A stretch of DNA of 58,771 bases from Negativicutes bacterium (GCA_031292035.1 JARLHX010000267.1:1-58771); one strand, 5' to 3'; counted from the stretch's first letter, positions 26,365-35,714 are shown. Program-made: numbers and translations. Notes: generated by a model from the letters alone, not told the origin.

Positions 26365-27561
26365 TTAGCGCCTATTTTCCAGCCACGCCAACAATTGCTC
26401 AAACTGCATCGGCCGGGCAAAATAGAAACCCTGGCCCTCATCGCAGCGTAATGCTTTTACCAGTTCATAATCTTTCTGCGTTTCAACCCCCTCGGCCACC
26501 ACCTTGAGTCCGAGGTTTTTCGCCATCTGGACCACCGATTCCAGAACAACTCTTGTTTCCCCGTTATCCCAGGCATTGGATACATACAGGCGGTCCAGCT
26601 TAAGCTCAGTAAACGGTACCCTTAACAGCTGCTCTATGGTCGCATTGCCTGTGCCGAAATCATCGATGGAAAGCTCAAAACCCTTCATCCGCAACCGGCT
26701 TAAGATATCCAGGGCCCGTACCAGATTGGCGACACCCCGGCTCTCCGTCAGTTCAATCGTCAGTGCGGAAGCGGCCACCCCCAAGGATGAAGCCAGGGAG
26801 AAAACCTTATCAGGAAATTTCAGGTCTTCCAGCGCCATAACCGAAAAATTTACAGCAACGCCTATATCCCACCCCATTCGTTGCCATTGCGAGCAAGCTT
26901 GCAGGCTGGAACGGAGGATATGGTCAGTAATCTCGGAAGCCAGACCGAATTCTTCCATCAGGGAAATAAAGTGAACCGGTCCGATTACGCCATGTTCGGC
27001 GTGATTCCAGCGTGCCAGCGCCTCGACAGATACGACGTCGCCGGTTTCCAGCGAGACAATCGGCTGGAAATAAGGTTCGAATTCCTTATCCCGGAGGCCC
27101 TGATTCAGTTCTCCTGCCGAAAACGAGTGGGTGGTGGGACAAGTTTCATCAGGTTTATCGAACATTTTAAGCAGCAAAGCTTCCAAATGCTTTGCCAGCA
27201 CCGGTTTTTCCAACTGGCCCAACAGATGCAGCCCGTGTTCCTGGGCAATCCCCGCAGCCGTCTGCAACAGCCGTATATCGGTGCCACTGGTAAGTATCAG
27301 GCCGGATGGTATCTTGTTATAATTGAGGTATCGCAGCAATTCGATACCGTCAATATTCGGCATGTTGAGGTCGCAGATTATGACATCAGGCAACAAGTCT
27401 CTGGCCAGGCCCTCCTGTAAAATATGCACCGCCTCTTGCCCGTCAGCGGCAGTCAATATGGTTCCGACATGGAGCTGCTTCAAGATTTGCGCTATAATTT
27501 CCCGTTGAAATGCCTGGTCTTCGACAATTAAGCAGCGAAAGCTTTGTAATTCAGGCCGCAT
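26365..27561 (-). CDS. Response regulator with EAL domain (c-di-GMP phosphodiesterase)
   Basis: 398 residues. A receiver domain (1-130: LIVEDQAFQR, phospho-acceptor D64 in IICDLNMPN, K119 in LEKP) is joined to an EAL domain (about 150-398). The catalytic set looks complete: VEALARW (E180), NFS, ELTES, IDDFGTG, LKLDR, AEGVET and the final GQGFYFARP. It should hydrolyse c-di-GMP to pGpG in response to phosphorylation. It starts 19 nt after the hybrid kinase that is its obvious partner, an arrangement like RocS/RocR and PvrS/PvrR. AAGGAGG upstream overlaps the end of the kinase gene. Confidence 0.92.
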   Translation of the reverse strand: MRPELQSFRCLIVEDQAFQREIIAQILKQLHVGTILTAADGQEAVHILQEGLARDLLPDVIICDLNMPNIDGIELLRYLNYNKIPSGLILTSGTDIRLLQTAAGIAQEHGLHLLGQLEKPVLAKHLEALLLKMFDKPDETCPTTHSFSAGELNQGLRDKEFEPYFQPIVSLETGDVVSVEALARWNHAEHGVIGPVHFISLMEEFGLASEITDHILRSSLQACSQWQRMGWDIGVAVNFSVMALEDLKFPDKVFSLASSLGVAASALTIELTESRGVANLVRALDILSRLRMKGFELSIDDFGTGNATIEQLLRVPFTELKLDRLYVSNAWDNGETRVVLESVVQMAKNLGLKVVAEGVETQKDYELVKALRCDEGQGFYFARPMQFEQLLAWLENRR

Positions 27562-27580
27562 ATCTATTAATAAACCTCCT

Positions 27581-30358
27581 TCAGCTCACTTCTAACGACT
27601 TGGACAGTTGTTGGCCGTGCCCGAGCGATGTCCGCCGGCTGATATAGTTGCCGACAATTTCAGATTGATACTGTATCCTGCCAGTTATAACATCGGCCTC
27701 GGTCCAATTCTCCTCCGCCGCCGCCTGCTCCAATTGCAGGCAACTCTCGTTTAACGCCGCCGCACCGATGATACGTACAGCGCCCTTCATCCGGTGCGCG
27801 TCTTTTTTGACCTCATTGCTGTCGCGCTTGTCGACGGAAGCGACAAGTAGGGCCAGATCCTGCTGATGAATCTCCCAGAAGCGCTGCAGCATAGTTTGCA
27901 GTAATCCTTCGTCTTCCCCGATCTGTTCACACAAAACCGATTCATCGACCGGAACGCCGACAGTCAGGTCCTTTTGGCAATGTTTATTTAATACAGCAAT
28001 AATATCGCGCCTTTTCACCGGTTTGAGCAGATAGTCATCCATACCGGCCTGGAACGCTTTTTGACATTCATCCATCAAAACACTGGCCGTGAAAGCAACA
28101 ATAGGGACATGCCCGCCCTGCCGGACTTCTGTCTTGCGGATACGCCTGGTTGCCTCATAACCGTCCATTTCCGGCATCTGACAATCCATGAAGACAATAT
28201 CATATTGATTCACGTCGAATTTTTCCGCCGCTTCCCGCCCGTCACAGGTAAAATCCACGCTGCAGCCCATTTCAGCGAAATAAGCCCCCATCACTTCACG
28301 GTTAATAGGATGGTCCTCGGCTACCAGTACTTTTAGAGCGAACGGTTTAACGCCAGGCAAACTATCTTTATCAACTGCCGGAAGATGAAAGGTACCAGGT
28401 CTGTCATCCGCCTTATTTAGCAATTGCTCCAACTGTGTTAAACTCAGCGGCTTGTGCAAAATAATGCCGCAGTCATCCAGCCGGTTCAAGGCATCTTCCT
28501 GTTCGAAGGAGGCCAGCATTGCCAAGGGCGGCGGCCCCTTCTTTTTATCCAATAGTTTATAATAGTCCGGCATATCACAGTCAACAATAACCAATTCCGG
28601 CCTATTTTCGGCCTGGCTGAACTCCGCCAAAGCCTCTTCCGCCGAATTCGCGACCTGGATATCAATTTCATAATGCAGCAAGTACCGGCAAAGTGTTTCC
28701 CGGCCCAACCCCGCAGCCGCCACTACCATAACTTTTCGGAAACAGGCTGCTTCTCTCCCGCCAGACGTTTCCACCAAAGGCAACGGTATTTCCACCGTAA
28801 AACGCGATCCTCGCCCCAGCTCGCTATCGACTGTGATCTGACCTTCCATAAGCTCCACCAAGGTGCGGCTTATGGCCAGACCAAGGCCGGCGCCCTGAAA
28901 GCGTCGGGTCGAAAACTCTTCCAGCTGAGCAAACGAGTTAAATATCCCTTCGATATTCTCCCTGGCGATACCGATCCCCGTATCTTCAACAACCAGGCTT
29001 ATCTTTGCCAAATTCGCGGTTTGACGCGCCCCGTCGACGCTTATACTCACATAGCCCCGCTCGGTAAATTTAATCGCATTTCCTACAAGATTGATGATAA
29101 CTTGTCTGATCCTGGTCGAGTCACCGAAAAACAAGCGCGGCAAATCCGGATTATAGCTCACAAACAGTTCAATCCCGCGTAGCCTGGCGCGGTTATACAT
29201 AAGCTGCGCCGCTTCTTCCGTCAACTGGAGCAGATTAAACTCTGCTAGCTTAATGCTCATTTCTCCTGCTTCGATTTTCGAGAAATCCAATATATCATTG
29301 ATAATATTCAGTAACGCTGCGACAGATTTATTGATAACATCCATATAATGCCGCTGCTTTTTTGTCAGCTCTGTCTTCGTCAGAATATCGACCATCCCGA
29401 CAACCCCGTTCATGGGGGTGCGGATCTCGTGGCTCATCATCGCCAGGAACTCACTTTTTGCCTTGCTGGCCAATTCTGCCTCCTCCTTGGCCTGGCGCAG
29501 GGCATTTTGACTTTTATTAAACGATTCGGCCAGCAAGCAAAGTTCCTCGGTCCCTTCAGGCAAAAAAATTAAATCATTTCCATCGACGGACTGTCGCTGC
29601 AGATACTGGGTATAAGTCCGGATCGGTTTGCCGAGTTGGGTATGGAAAATCCGTAGTATTACCGCCAGATTAAATAAGATGATTACCGCCAGGGCAAACT
29701 GCACTGTCATCGCCCTGGTTGTAGCCTTTTTCGCCGCCGCCACCTCGGCTGCGGTCCTCTGATTCACTGCGCTTTGCAGCTGGATAATCGGTGCCCTGAC
29801 AGAAGCCCTCAGCCGGAAATAGTCGGCGTCAAAAAGAAGGTCCTTGGCTTTGAACATTTTCTGGCCTTCATTCATGCTGCTGTCGTCATCACTCAGCATG
29901 TAAGCGGCAACCATCGGCGGCATATTGCTTTCAGGAACGCGCAAAACATCAAGCAGCAGTCGCATAGAACGGATTTCGGTCTTTATCAGGATATCAGAAT
30001 TGCTTTTAGCTTCTGTCAATAGCAATTGCTCATCAGCCTGGATATTCAGTTGCCGCAGGCGGTCGATTGTTTTTTCCCGGGTTTTGGTCGCACCGGCTTC
30101 TGCCCAGTATTTATCGAAATGATCCGTATCAAGAGTAAGCGCAAACTCCCGGGCTTCCTCAGTCAGGTAATCAGAGGCGCTGACCAGGTCGGCCGATAGC
30201 TGCCTTAACTCCGCCCTTCTTGCTTCCGCCTGCCGCTCCTCCTCTACACTGGAACTTACATAATAAATACTTACACACAATAAGGAAGCAACAAATAAAA
30301 ATGTAACCCAGGCAATAAGATAGATAGTCGACTGTTTTATCTTTTTCTGTACAATCAT
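27581..30358 (-). CDS. Hybrid sensor histidine kinase (HisKA-HATPase-REC-REC-HPt)
   Basis: 925 residues. TM1 about 10-33, an extracytoplasmic all-helical sensor domain (about 35-215), TM2 about 216-237, HAMP-like linker, then HisKA with H310 in MMSHEIRTPMNG, HATPase (NLVGNAIKF, DTGIGI, GAGLGLAI), a receiver-like domain that keeps D593 and K636 but lacks the acidic pair (degenerate), a full receiver (AEDHPINRE, D725 in FMDCQMPEMDG, K779) and an HPt domain (H855 in DAHRMKGA). The HPt probably passes phosphate to the REC-EAL protein encoded 19 nt downstream. The signal is unknown; the helical sensor domain suggests a small ligand or a partner protein. Confidence 0.93.
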   Translation of the reverse strand: MIVQKKIKQSTIYLIAWVTFLFVASLLCVSIYYVSSSVEEERQAEARRAELRQLSADLVSASDYLTEEAREFALTLDTDHFDKYWAEAGATKTREKTIDRLRQLNIQADEQLLLTEAKSNSDILIKTEIRSMRLLLDVLRVPESNMPPMVAAYMLSDDDSSMNEGQKMFKAKDLLFDADYFRLRASVRAPIIQLQSAVNQRTAAEVAAAKKATTRAMTVQFALAVIILFNLAVILRIFHTQLGKPIRTYTQYLQRQSVDGNDLIFLPEGTEELCLLAESFNKSQNALRQAKEEAELASKAKSEFLAMMSHEIRTPMNGVVGMVDILTKTELTKKQRHYMDVINKSVAALLNIINDILDFSKIEAGEMSIKLAEFNLLQLTEEAAQLMYNRARLRGIELFVSYNPDLPRLFFGDSTRIRQVIINLVGNAIKFTERGYVSISVDGARQTANLAKISLVVEDTGIGIARENIEGIFNSFAQLEEFSTRRFQGAGLGLAISRTLVELMEGQITVDSELGRGSRFTVEIPLPLVETSGGREAACFRKVMVVAAAGLGRETLCRYLLHYEIDIQVANSAEEALAEFSQAENRPELVIVDCDMPDYYKLLDKKKGPPPLAMLASFEQEDALNRLDDCGIILHKPLSLTQLEQLLNKADDRPGTFHLPAVDKDSLPGVKPFALKVLVAEDHPINREVMGAYFAEMGCSVDFTCDGREAAEKFDVNQYDIVFMDCQMPEMDGYEATRRIRKTEVRQGGHVPIVAFTASVLMDECQKAFQAGMDDYLLKPVKRRDIIAVLNKHCQKDLTVGVPVDESVLCEQIGEDEGLLQTMLQRFWEIHQQDLALLVASVDKRDSNEVKKDAHRMKGAVRIIGAAALNESCLQLEQAAAEENWTEADVITGRIQYQSEIVGNYISRRTSLGHGQQLSKSLEVS

Positions 30359-30725
30359 AAACTTACCCCTATACGCCAGCCGCCTGAACGCGGCCGATCG
30401 CGCTTATGGAAAATTATGGTAAACAAGTTCATTACTTGTATTATTCTTCGAATAGCCCGACATTCCTTTGTACCTGTCATTATGCAGCTCAACCGATCGC
30501 CGTCGAAAAATTCGCACCCGGGTAAAACAGTAGCAGTGTAATTTTATATAGCATTATTTCTCCCCGTGAAATACTTTTGTATTTACCGGATATATTTTTT
30601 GATAATTTAGCAACATCAGAATTAACTTTTATCTTTATTTTTCATAAGTCTGTAAACATACCGTCAGAACTTTGTGGTAAAATAAGCAAAACATCATTCA
30701 TCATTCACTGGAAAGGGGTGTCAAT
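30359..30725. other. Divergent intergenic region
   Basis: A 367-bp gap between the divergent hybrid kinase and the unknown gene at 30726. It must hold both promoters. A possible -10 (TAAAAT, about 30674) precedes the plus-strand gene. No hairpin, repeat or small ORF stands out. Confidence 0.4.
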
Positions 30726-31238
30726 ATGACTACCGAAATCGCGTTACTTGTAATCGTCGCCGAATTATCAGATCTCAATCCGGATGGAAATCACGCCTTG
30801 GATCAGCTAATGATTTACATGCTGAAAATGTGGCAGGGAATGAGTGTTGGCACCGGATTTGTGCCAAAGGAGCCGGGACCGTTCAGCCGCCAGTTGGCCA
30901 AGGCGCTGACCCTGCGCAATTCAGGCGCGCTTGCTCGCCCGAAACAATTTATGCTCGCCGATGCCGCGCAAAAACATGTGACAGATTTTAAGGACTTCGT
31001 CAGGATAACCTGCCCCCCCGGCCTGATGTATAAGACATGGACCGCGGCGGTGACGAACGCCTGCTACTATGACCGTTTCTTTCAAAACGACATTGGCAGA
31101 AAAAGACTCACCCGCATCATCGCAACCCGGGCTGCAGTAGCCGATGAGCATGCCTCGGCCGCTCTTGACGCTGTCTTGTTTTGGCAGCCGGAAGATACCC
31201 GGAAATGGATTGATCCCTCCGGCAGGAAACTAGCCTGA
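30726..31238 (+). CDS. Hypothetical protein, unknown family
   Basis: 170 residues, not recognised. There is no signal peptide or membrane helix; the N-terminus ALLVIVAELSDL is a mildly hydrophobic helix. Features seen: a Pro/Gly turn VPKEPGPFS, basic central part, and KTWTAAVTNACYYDRFFQNDIGRKRLTRIIATR near the middle to C-terminus, all consistent with a small helical cytoplasmic protein. The ATG at 30726 has GAAAGGGGTG about 8 nt upstream, and a terminator follows at 31274, so it is an expressed-looking single gene. It is divergent from the c-di-GMP signalling operon, but a link is not shown. Confidence 0.6.
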   Translation: MTTEIALLVIVAELSDLNPDGNHALDQLMIYMLKMWQGMSVGTGFVPKEPGPFSRQLAKALTLRNSGALARPKQFMLADAAQKHVTDFKDFVRITCPPGLMYKTWTAAVTNACYYDRFFQNDIGRKRLTRIIATRAAVADEHASAALDAVLFWQPEDTRKWIDPSGRKLA

Positions 31239-31273
31239 CCAGCTATTCAGTATTCTACCAACCGGACACACAC

Positions 31274-31357
31274 AAAAGCCGAAAAGCCGTATAACGCGGC
31301 TTTTCGGCTTTTCAGAATTTGGATGGCGGAGGCGATCCGCGGCCTTGCAAATCCACC
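31274..31357 (+). terminator. Terminator plus conserved repeat tail
   Basis: The hairpin AAAAGCCGAAAAGCCG / CGGCTTTTCGGCTTTT (31274-31312) follows the unknown gene. The following 43 nt (31315-31357) begin GAATTTGGATGGCGGAGGCG and end TTGCAAATCCACC. This tail can pair GGATTT with AAATCC and GCGG with CCGC, and recurs nearly unchanged at 57304-57348. Confidence 0.75.
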
Positions 31358-31521
31358 TATTTTAATTCTGCGAATGACTGTACAACCAGTCCAGGTCTGG
31401 CACTAATGTTACCAGCCATGAAGACTGGTTATGGATTGTTAAGGGTTAAGACAATTTGCGGGGATGGGTCTTTATGAGTTATCTGCTAGGGGCTATCCCT
31501 CAGCCCTCAACAACCAGCATA

Positions 31522-31544
31522 GATCCCGCGAAAAATCGCGGGTT
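31522..31544 (-). terminator. Hairpin after the UxaA-type genes, CCCGCG family
   Basis: ATCCCGCGA / TCGCGGGTT with an AAAA centre, lying 16 nt after the stop of the minus-strand gene at 31561. There is no clear T run on the minus strand, so termination is likely but weaker. Confidence 0.5.
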
Positions 31545-31560
31545 CTTGTATTTGACAACG

Positions 31561-32724
31561 CTAGCGTCTCGCAACGACAAATAATTCGTTTCCACAGATT
31601 TTTTCCGCCGTCGTTAATTCTCCGTTAGCTATCCGGATCATCATTTCAAGCAGTTCCTTGCCTTTTTCCTGAACAGTCACTCCGTCAGAAATAATATCGC
31701 CTGCATAAAAATCAAAATTCTCTTTCATGCTTTCGTAAGTAAACTGATTGCCTGTTATCTTGATAACAGTCACAAAGGGGAATCCGGTCGGATTGCCTCT
31801 GCCGGTGGTAAAAGCGACTAGTTGCGCACCACACCCGATCATGCCTGTAACCACTTCTCCATCTTGGCTTTCATATTTCATCAGGAACAATCCCTTTTGC
31901 CCTTCCCTAGGGGCCACCGAATAATCAAGAACATCGACGATCTGAGAAGTTCCTCCTTTATGAACGCCGCCCAGTGCTTTTTCGACAATCGTTGTGACAC
32001 CGCCATCAAAGTTCCCTGGCGAAATCAGTTGGTTACGTCCCGGAAATCGTTCATCAATTGCGCTGCACAAAACTTCCTCGATCTCGTAAACCGCGGAATA
32101 AACCTTCTTGGCTACCTCTTCATTAACCGCCCGGCGCGCCAGCATGTCCTCGGTACTCAGCAATTCATTAAGCTCCGACAAAATAGCGCTGCCGCCCTGG
32201 GCGACAAGCAGGTCGCACGCTTCGCCTACTGTCGGATTCGCGGCAAGGCCGCTTGTCGCGTCTGTCCCGCCACATTTCGTAGCAACCATTAATTCGGACA
32301 AATCGCATTCGACGCGCTTCATGTTGGCTGCCTGCCTGGCAAACTCTTTTGCCGCCGCGACGCCTTTTTTAATCGTATTGGTTGTTCCGCCTTCCTCCTG
32401 AATGACAAGCTTCACAACCGGCTTGCCGGATGCCTTGATCCCTTCATACAGTTCTTCCGGTTTAAAACGCTCGCAGCCCAAGCCCACGACAACAACCGCG
32501 GCAATATTGGGATGATTGCCCATCGCAATAAGCGTTCGCGCCGTAATTTCAAAATCCAGGCCGACTTGGGTGCATCCCACCGGATGCCGCAGCGCAATTG
32601 CCCCCTCGACTTGCTTGGCAATGGCCTTTGCTGTTGAGTTGGCACAAAAAACCGAGGGAAGGACTGCCACATAATTTCTGATACCAACAGTACCGTTGGG
32701 GCGTCTATATCCCATGAACTTCAT
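31561..32724 (-). CDS. UxaA-family hydrolyase, large subunit (copy 1)
   Basis: 387 residues, the C-terminal (catalytic) portion of altronate/galactarate dehydratase-type enzymes as a separate subunit. Landmarks: GYRRPNGTVGIRNYVAVLPSVFCAN, HPVGCTQVGLD, VVVGLGCERF, the KCGGTDATSGLAANPTVG block and GMIGCGAQLVAFTTGRGNP. It is about 95% identical to the copy at 33036-34235, differing mainly at residues 21-37 and at the C-terminus, which is 12 residues shorter here. The split layout (about 92 + 390 residues) occurs in some sugar-acid dehydratases and in (2R)-sulfolactate sulfo-lyase SuyAB; the sequence alone does not decide. It starts 5 nt after the small subunit gene. Confidence 0.85.
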   Translation of the reverse strand: MKFMGYRRPNGTVGIRNYVAVLPSVFCANSTAKAIAKQVEGAIALRHPVGCTQVGLDFEITARTLIAMGNHPNIAAVVVVGLGCERFKPEELYEGIKASGKPVVKLVIQEEGGTTNTIKKGVAAAKEFARQAANMKRVECDLSELMVATKCGGTDATSGLAANPTVGEACDLLVAQGGSAILSELNELLSTEDMLARRAVNEEVAKKVYSAVYEIEEVLCSAIDERFPGRNQLISPGNFDGGVTTIVEKALGGVHKGGTSQIVDVLDYSVAPREGQKGLFLMKYESQDGEVVTGMIGCGAQLVAFTTGRGNPTGFPFVTVIKITGNQFTYESMKENFDFYAGDIISDGVTVQEKGKELLEMMIRIANGELTTAEKICGNELFVVARR

Positions 32725-32729
32725 CGACC

Positions 32730-33008
32730 TTATGCCCTCCTTTGCGTTCCACGGTCACAGCCAAGATTATGGCCATGGACCCACGCACCTTTGGGTATAG
32801 CTGTTTTTGCGAAACCAATCTCCTCGCCGTATTTATAAACAGGCTTATTTTCCTCAATATCTGTTATGGCCACTTTATGGGCAAATTCAACATCCTCTAA
32901 CAAGGTGATCTCACCGTGGGGTGTTTTGATCACGTCTCCCTTGGCGGCGTTTTCCAAAACCATGGCAACCGAGTCTTTCGGATGAACAACAAGACTTTTT
33001 CTCAGCAT
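32730..33008 (-). CDS. UxaA-family hydrolyase, small subunit (SAF domain)
   Basis: 92 residues from the ATG at 33008, preceded by AGAGGAG; the frame to 33026 includes that site. It is the N-terminal SAF-type beta-clip module of UxaA/GarD enzymes, or SuyA of sulfolactate sulfo-lyase: HPKDSVAMVLENAAKGD, VEFAHKVAITDIEENKPVYKYGEEIGFA, and the C-terminal WVHGHNLGCDRG, close to the VHvHN motif of the family. It lies between two near-identical large subunits and may serve both. Confidence 0.88.
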   Translation of the reverse strand: MLRKSLVVHPKDSVAMVLENAAKGDVIKTPHGEITLLEDVEFAHKVAITDIEENKPVYKYGEEIGFAKTAIPKGAWVHGHNLGCDRGTQRRA

Positions 33009-33035
33009 AGTGTATACTCCTCTCAATTCCCCATA

Positions 33036-34235
33036 TCAGAGCGCTTTACGCACACAATCGTAATCGACCACTTTTCTTCTGCCAATAACGAAGAGTTCAT
33101 CCCCTTCGATCTTTTCCGCCGCCGTTAATTCTCCGTTAGCTATCCGGATCATCATTTCTAGCAGTTCTTTACCTTTTGTCTTGACGGTCACTCCGTCGGA
33201 AATAATATCGCCGGCATAAAAATCAAAATTCTCTTTCATGCTTTCGTAAGTAAATTGATTGCCTGTTATCTTGATAACAGGCACAAAGGGGAATCCGGTC
33301 GGATTGCCTCTGCCGGTGGTAAAAGCGACTAATTGCGCGCCACACCCGATCATGCCTGTAACCACTTCTCCATCTTGGCTTTCGTATTTCATAAGGAACA
33401 ATCCCTTTTGCCCTTCCCTGGGGGCCACCGAATAATCAAGAACATCGACGATCTGAGAAGTTCCTCCTTTGTGAACGCCGCCCAGCGCTTTTTCGACAAT
33501 CGTTGTGACACCGCCATCAAGGTTCCCTGGCGAAATCAGTTCGTTACGTCCCGGAAATCGTTCATCAATTTTACTGCGCAAAACTTCCTCGATCTCGTAA
33601 ACCGCGGAATAAACCTTCTTGGCAACCTCTTCATTAACCGCCCGGCGCGCCAGCATGTCCTCGGTACTTAACAATTCATTAAGCTCCGACAAAATAGCGC
33701 TGCCGCCCTGGGCAACAAGCAGGTCACACGCTTCGCCCACTGTCGGATTCGCGGCAAGGCCGCTTGTCGCATCTGTCCCGCCACATTTCGTAGCAACCAT
33801 TAATTCGGACAAATCGCATTCGACGCGTTTCATGTCAGCTGCCTGCCTGGCAAACTCTTTTGCCGCCGCGACGCCTTTTTTAACCGTATTGGTTGTTCCG
33901 CCTTCCTCCTGAATGACAAGCTTCACTACCGGCTTGCCGGATGCCTTGATCCCTTCATACAGTTCTTCCGGTTTAAAACGCTCGCAGCCCAAGCCCACGA
34001 CAACCACCGCGGCAATATTGGGATGATTGCCCATAGCAATAAGCGTTCGCGCCGTAATTTCAAAATCCAGGCCGACTTGGGTACATCCCACCGGATGCCT
34101 CAGCGCAATTGCCCCCTCAACCTGATCCGCAATAACCTCTACGGTTGAGTTGGCACAAAAAACCGAGGGAATGATTGCCACATAATTCCTGATACCAACA
34201 GTCCCGTTGGGACGTCTATATCCCATAAATTTCAT
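33036..34235 (-). CDS. UxaA-family hydrolyase, large subunit (copy 2)
   Basis: 399 residues, paralogue of the gene at 31561-32724 with the same metal- and substrate-binding motifs (HPVGCTQVG, GLGCERF, CGGTDATSG, GCGAQLVAFTTGRGNP). It has 12 more C-terminal residues (after VIGRR). The ATG at 34235 has an AAAGGAGG site. Separated from gntP by a strong terminator (34283-34323), so this copy, the small subunit and copy 1 form a three-gene unit whose expression relative to gntP may be adjusted by read-through. Probable role: dehydration (or desulfonation) of a 2-hydroxy acid. Confidence 0.85.
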   Translation of the reverse strand: MKFMGYRRPNGTVGIRNYVAIIPSVFCANSTVEVIADQVEGAIALRHPVGCTQVGLDFEITARTLIAMGNHPNIAAVVVVGLGCERFKPEELYEGIKASGKPVVKLVIQEEGGTTNTVKKGVAAAKEFARQAADMKRVECDLSELMVATKCGGTDATSGLAANPTVGEACDLLVAQGGSAILSELNELLSTEDMLARRAVNEEVAKKVYSAVYEIEEVLRSKIDERFPGRNELISPGNLDGGVTTIVEKALGGVHKGGTSQIVDVLDYSVAPREGQKGLFLMKYESQDGEVVTGMIGCGAQLVAFTTGRGNPTGFPFVPVIKITGNQFTYESMKENFDFYAGDIISDGVTVKTKGKELLEMMIRIANGELTAAEKIEGDELFVIGRRKVVDYDCVRKAL

Positions 34236-34282
34236 TGCTTATGCCTCCTTTGCCTTTTGTTGCGTTTATGAATGCGCAAAAA

Positions 34283-34328
34283 TAAAAAGAACCAGCAACT
34301 ATCTTCGTTTATGGTTCTTTTTACTTTG
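34283..34328 (-). terminator. Terminator between gntP and the UxaA genes
   Basis: A 12-bp stem TAAAAAGAACCA / TGGTTCTTTTTA (34283-34294 with 34312-34323), 17-nt loop. On the minus strand it ends in TTTTTATTTTTG. It points away from gntP, so it either ends an ilvD-gntP transcript or attenuates the downstream genes. Confidence 0.8.
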
Positions 34329-34385
34329 GTTTATGCTTCTATCAACATCCTGATCACTCTCACCCGGTTTGAAACTACCTTGAAA

Positions 34386-35714
34386 CTATAGACCGAAGGA
34401 ATGTAACATCATACATCCGAGCAAGCCGAGAATGCCCAGCACTGTCGTATACACGGATCTTGTCTTTAATGCATCAATGACTGTCAAATTGAAGTACTCC
34501 TTATACATCCAAAAACCCGCGTCGTTTACATGTGAAGTGAATGCACTGCCGCAAGATGTGGCAAGAACCATCAGTTCCGGGCTGGCTCCGCAGGTGGGTA
34601 TCATCGGCGCGATGATACCGGATGCTGTAATTACTGAAACCGTAGCCGAACCGACCGATAGTCTTATCCCTGCCGCAATACACCAGGCCAACACGATAGG
34701 AGACACGCTTAAATGTTGCGTCATATTCTTAATGATCACCGCCACGCCCGAGCTGACGATGACTTCTTTAAACGCGCCGCCGGCGGCTATAACCAGTGCA
34801 ATCATGGCAATACCTTTAACAGAACCGCTGACACTCTTCATCACATTTTCCAGCGTCCTGCCCCTGGCAACGCCCAGAGCCCAGACAGAAAATAGAACCG
34901 TAATCAGCAACGCAATCGGCGCATCGCCGAAGAAGTGGATATATCCCATCATCGGAGACTTTTTATCCATATAAACATCGGCAAAAGTGCCAATAGCCAT
35001 CAGGATGATAGGCAGCAAAGCGGCAAGCATACTTACGCCAAAGCCGGGTAACTCCTCTTCCTTCAACACTTTCGGGACAGCCAATCCTTCCGGAACTGAA
35101 CCTAGAATCTTTTTCATATACGGCAGTTTTGCAAACATCCAGGCTATGAAGGCGGCAATCGGAATAGCGATGATAAGCCCATACAGCAAGGTTTTACCCA
35201 TGTTTGCGCCATAAGCGATAGAAACTGCCGCCGGCCCCGGATGGGGAGGCAGGAATCCGTGGGTTATAGATAATCCGATAACCGCCGGCAACCCAACATG
35301 GATTAACGACAGCCTGGTTTCAGCAGCCACCGTATAGATAATGGGAATGATCACAATCAACCCAGCTTCGAAGAACATGGTGACACCGACAATAAACGCA
35401 GTCAGCAGCATGACCCCTTGAATATTTTTCAGGCCGAACTTGTTGATAAAGGTAGTTGAAATACGTTGTGCCGCTCCCGAATCCGAGAGCATCTTCCCCA
35501 GCATTGCCCCAAAGGCAAGAATCAGTATTAAACTCTTTAATTGACCGCCAATTCCGTTATATATGGCAGCCGTAACTTTACCCAATTCCATGCCTTCGGC
35601 TAATCCAACACCGATTGAAACCAGGATCAGCGCAATAAAACCGTCAAACTTAAACCCGACCAGAAGCACAAGCAGCGCAACAACACCCAACGCTACTATC
35701 AATAATTCCATCAT
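34386..35714 (-). CDS. GntP-family gluconate/sugar-acid:H+ symporter
   Basis: 442 residues with about 12-14 helices. GntP signatures: GFKFDGFIALILVSIGVGLAEG near the start, GAMLGKMLSDSGAAQRIS, PPHPGPAAVSIAYGANMG, and GSATVSVITASGIIAPM. It takes up gluconate-like hydroxy acids across the inner membrane. It lies between the IlvD/Edd dehydratase (45 nt upstream) and the UxaA-type genes, so it is probably the uptake step for their substrate. ATG at 35714 with GGGAGAGGG upstream. Confidence 0.92.
   Translation of the reverse strand: MMELLIVALGVVALLVLLVGFKFDGFIALILVSIGVGLAEGMELGKVTAAIYNGIGGQLKSLILILAFGAMLGKMLSDSGAAQRISTTFINKFGLKNIQGVMLLTAFIVGVTMFFEAGLIVIIPIIYTVAAETRLSLIHVGLPAVIGLSITHGFLPPHPGPAAVSIAYGANMGKTLLYGLIIAIPIAAFIAWMFAKLPYMKKILGSVPEGLAVPKVLKEEELPGFGVSMLAALLPIILMAIGTFADVYMDKKSPMMGYIHFFGDAPIALLITVLFSVWALGVARGRTLENVMKSVSGSVKGIAMIALVIAAGGAFKEVIVSSGVAVIIKNMTQHLSVSPIVLAWCIAAGIRLSVGSATVSVITASGIIAPMIPTCGASPELMVLATSCGSAFTSHVNDAGFWMYKEYFNLTVIDALKTRSVYTTVLGILGLLGCMMLHSFGL

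Noticed and set aside
31561..33008. Naming the UxaA-type genes suyA/suyB or uxaA
   Set aside because: Split-subunit size fits SuyAB and the neighbours fit sugar acids; without a phylogeny neither name is safe, so no symbol is given.
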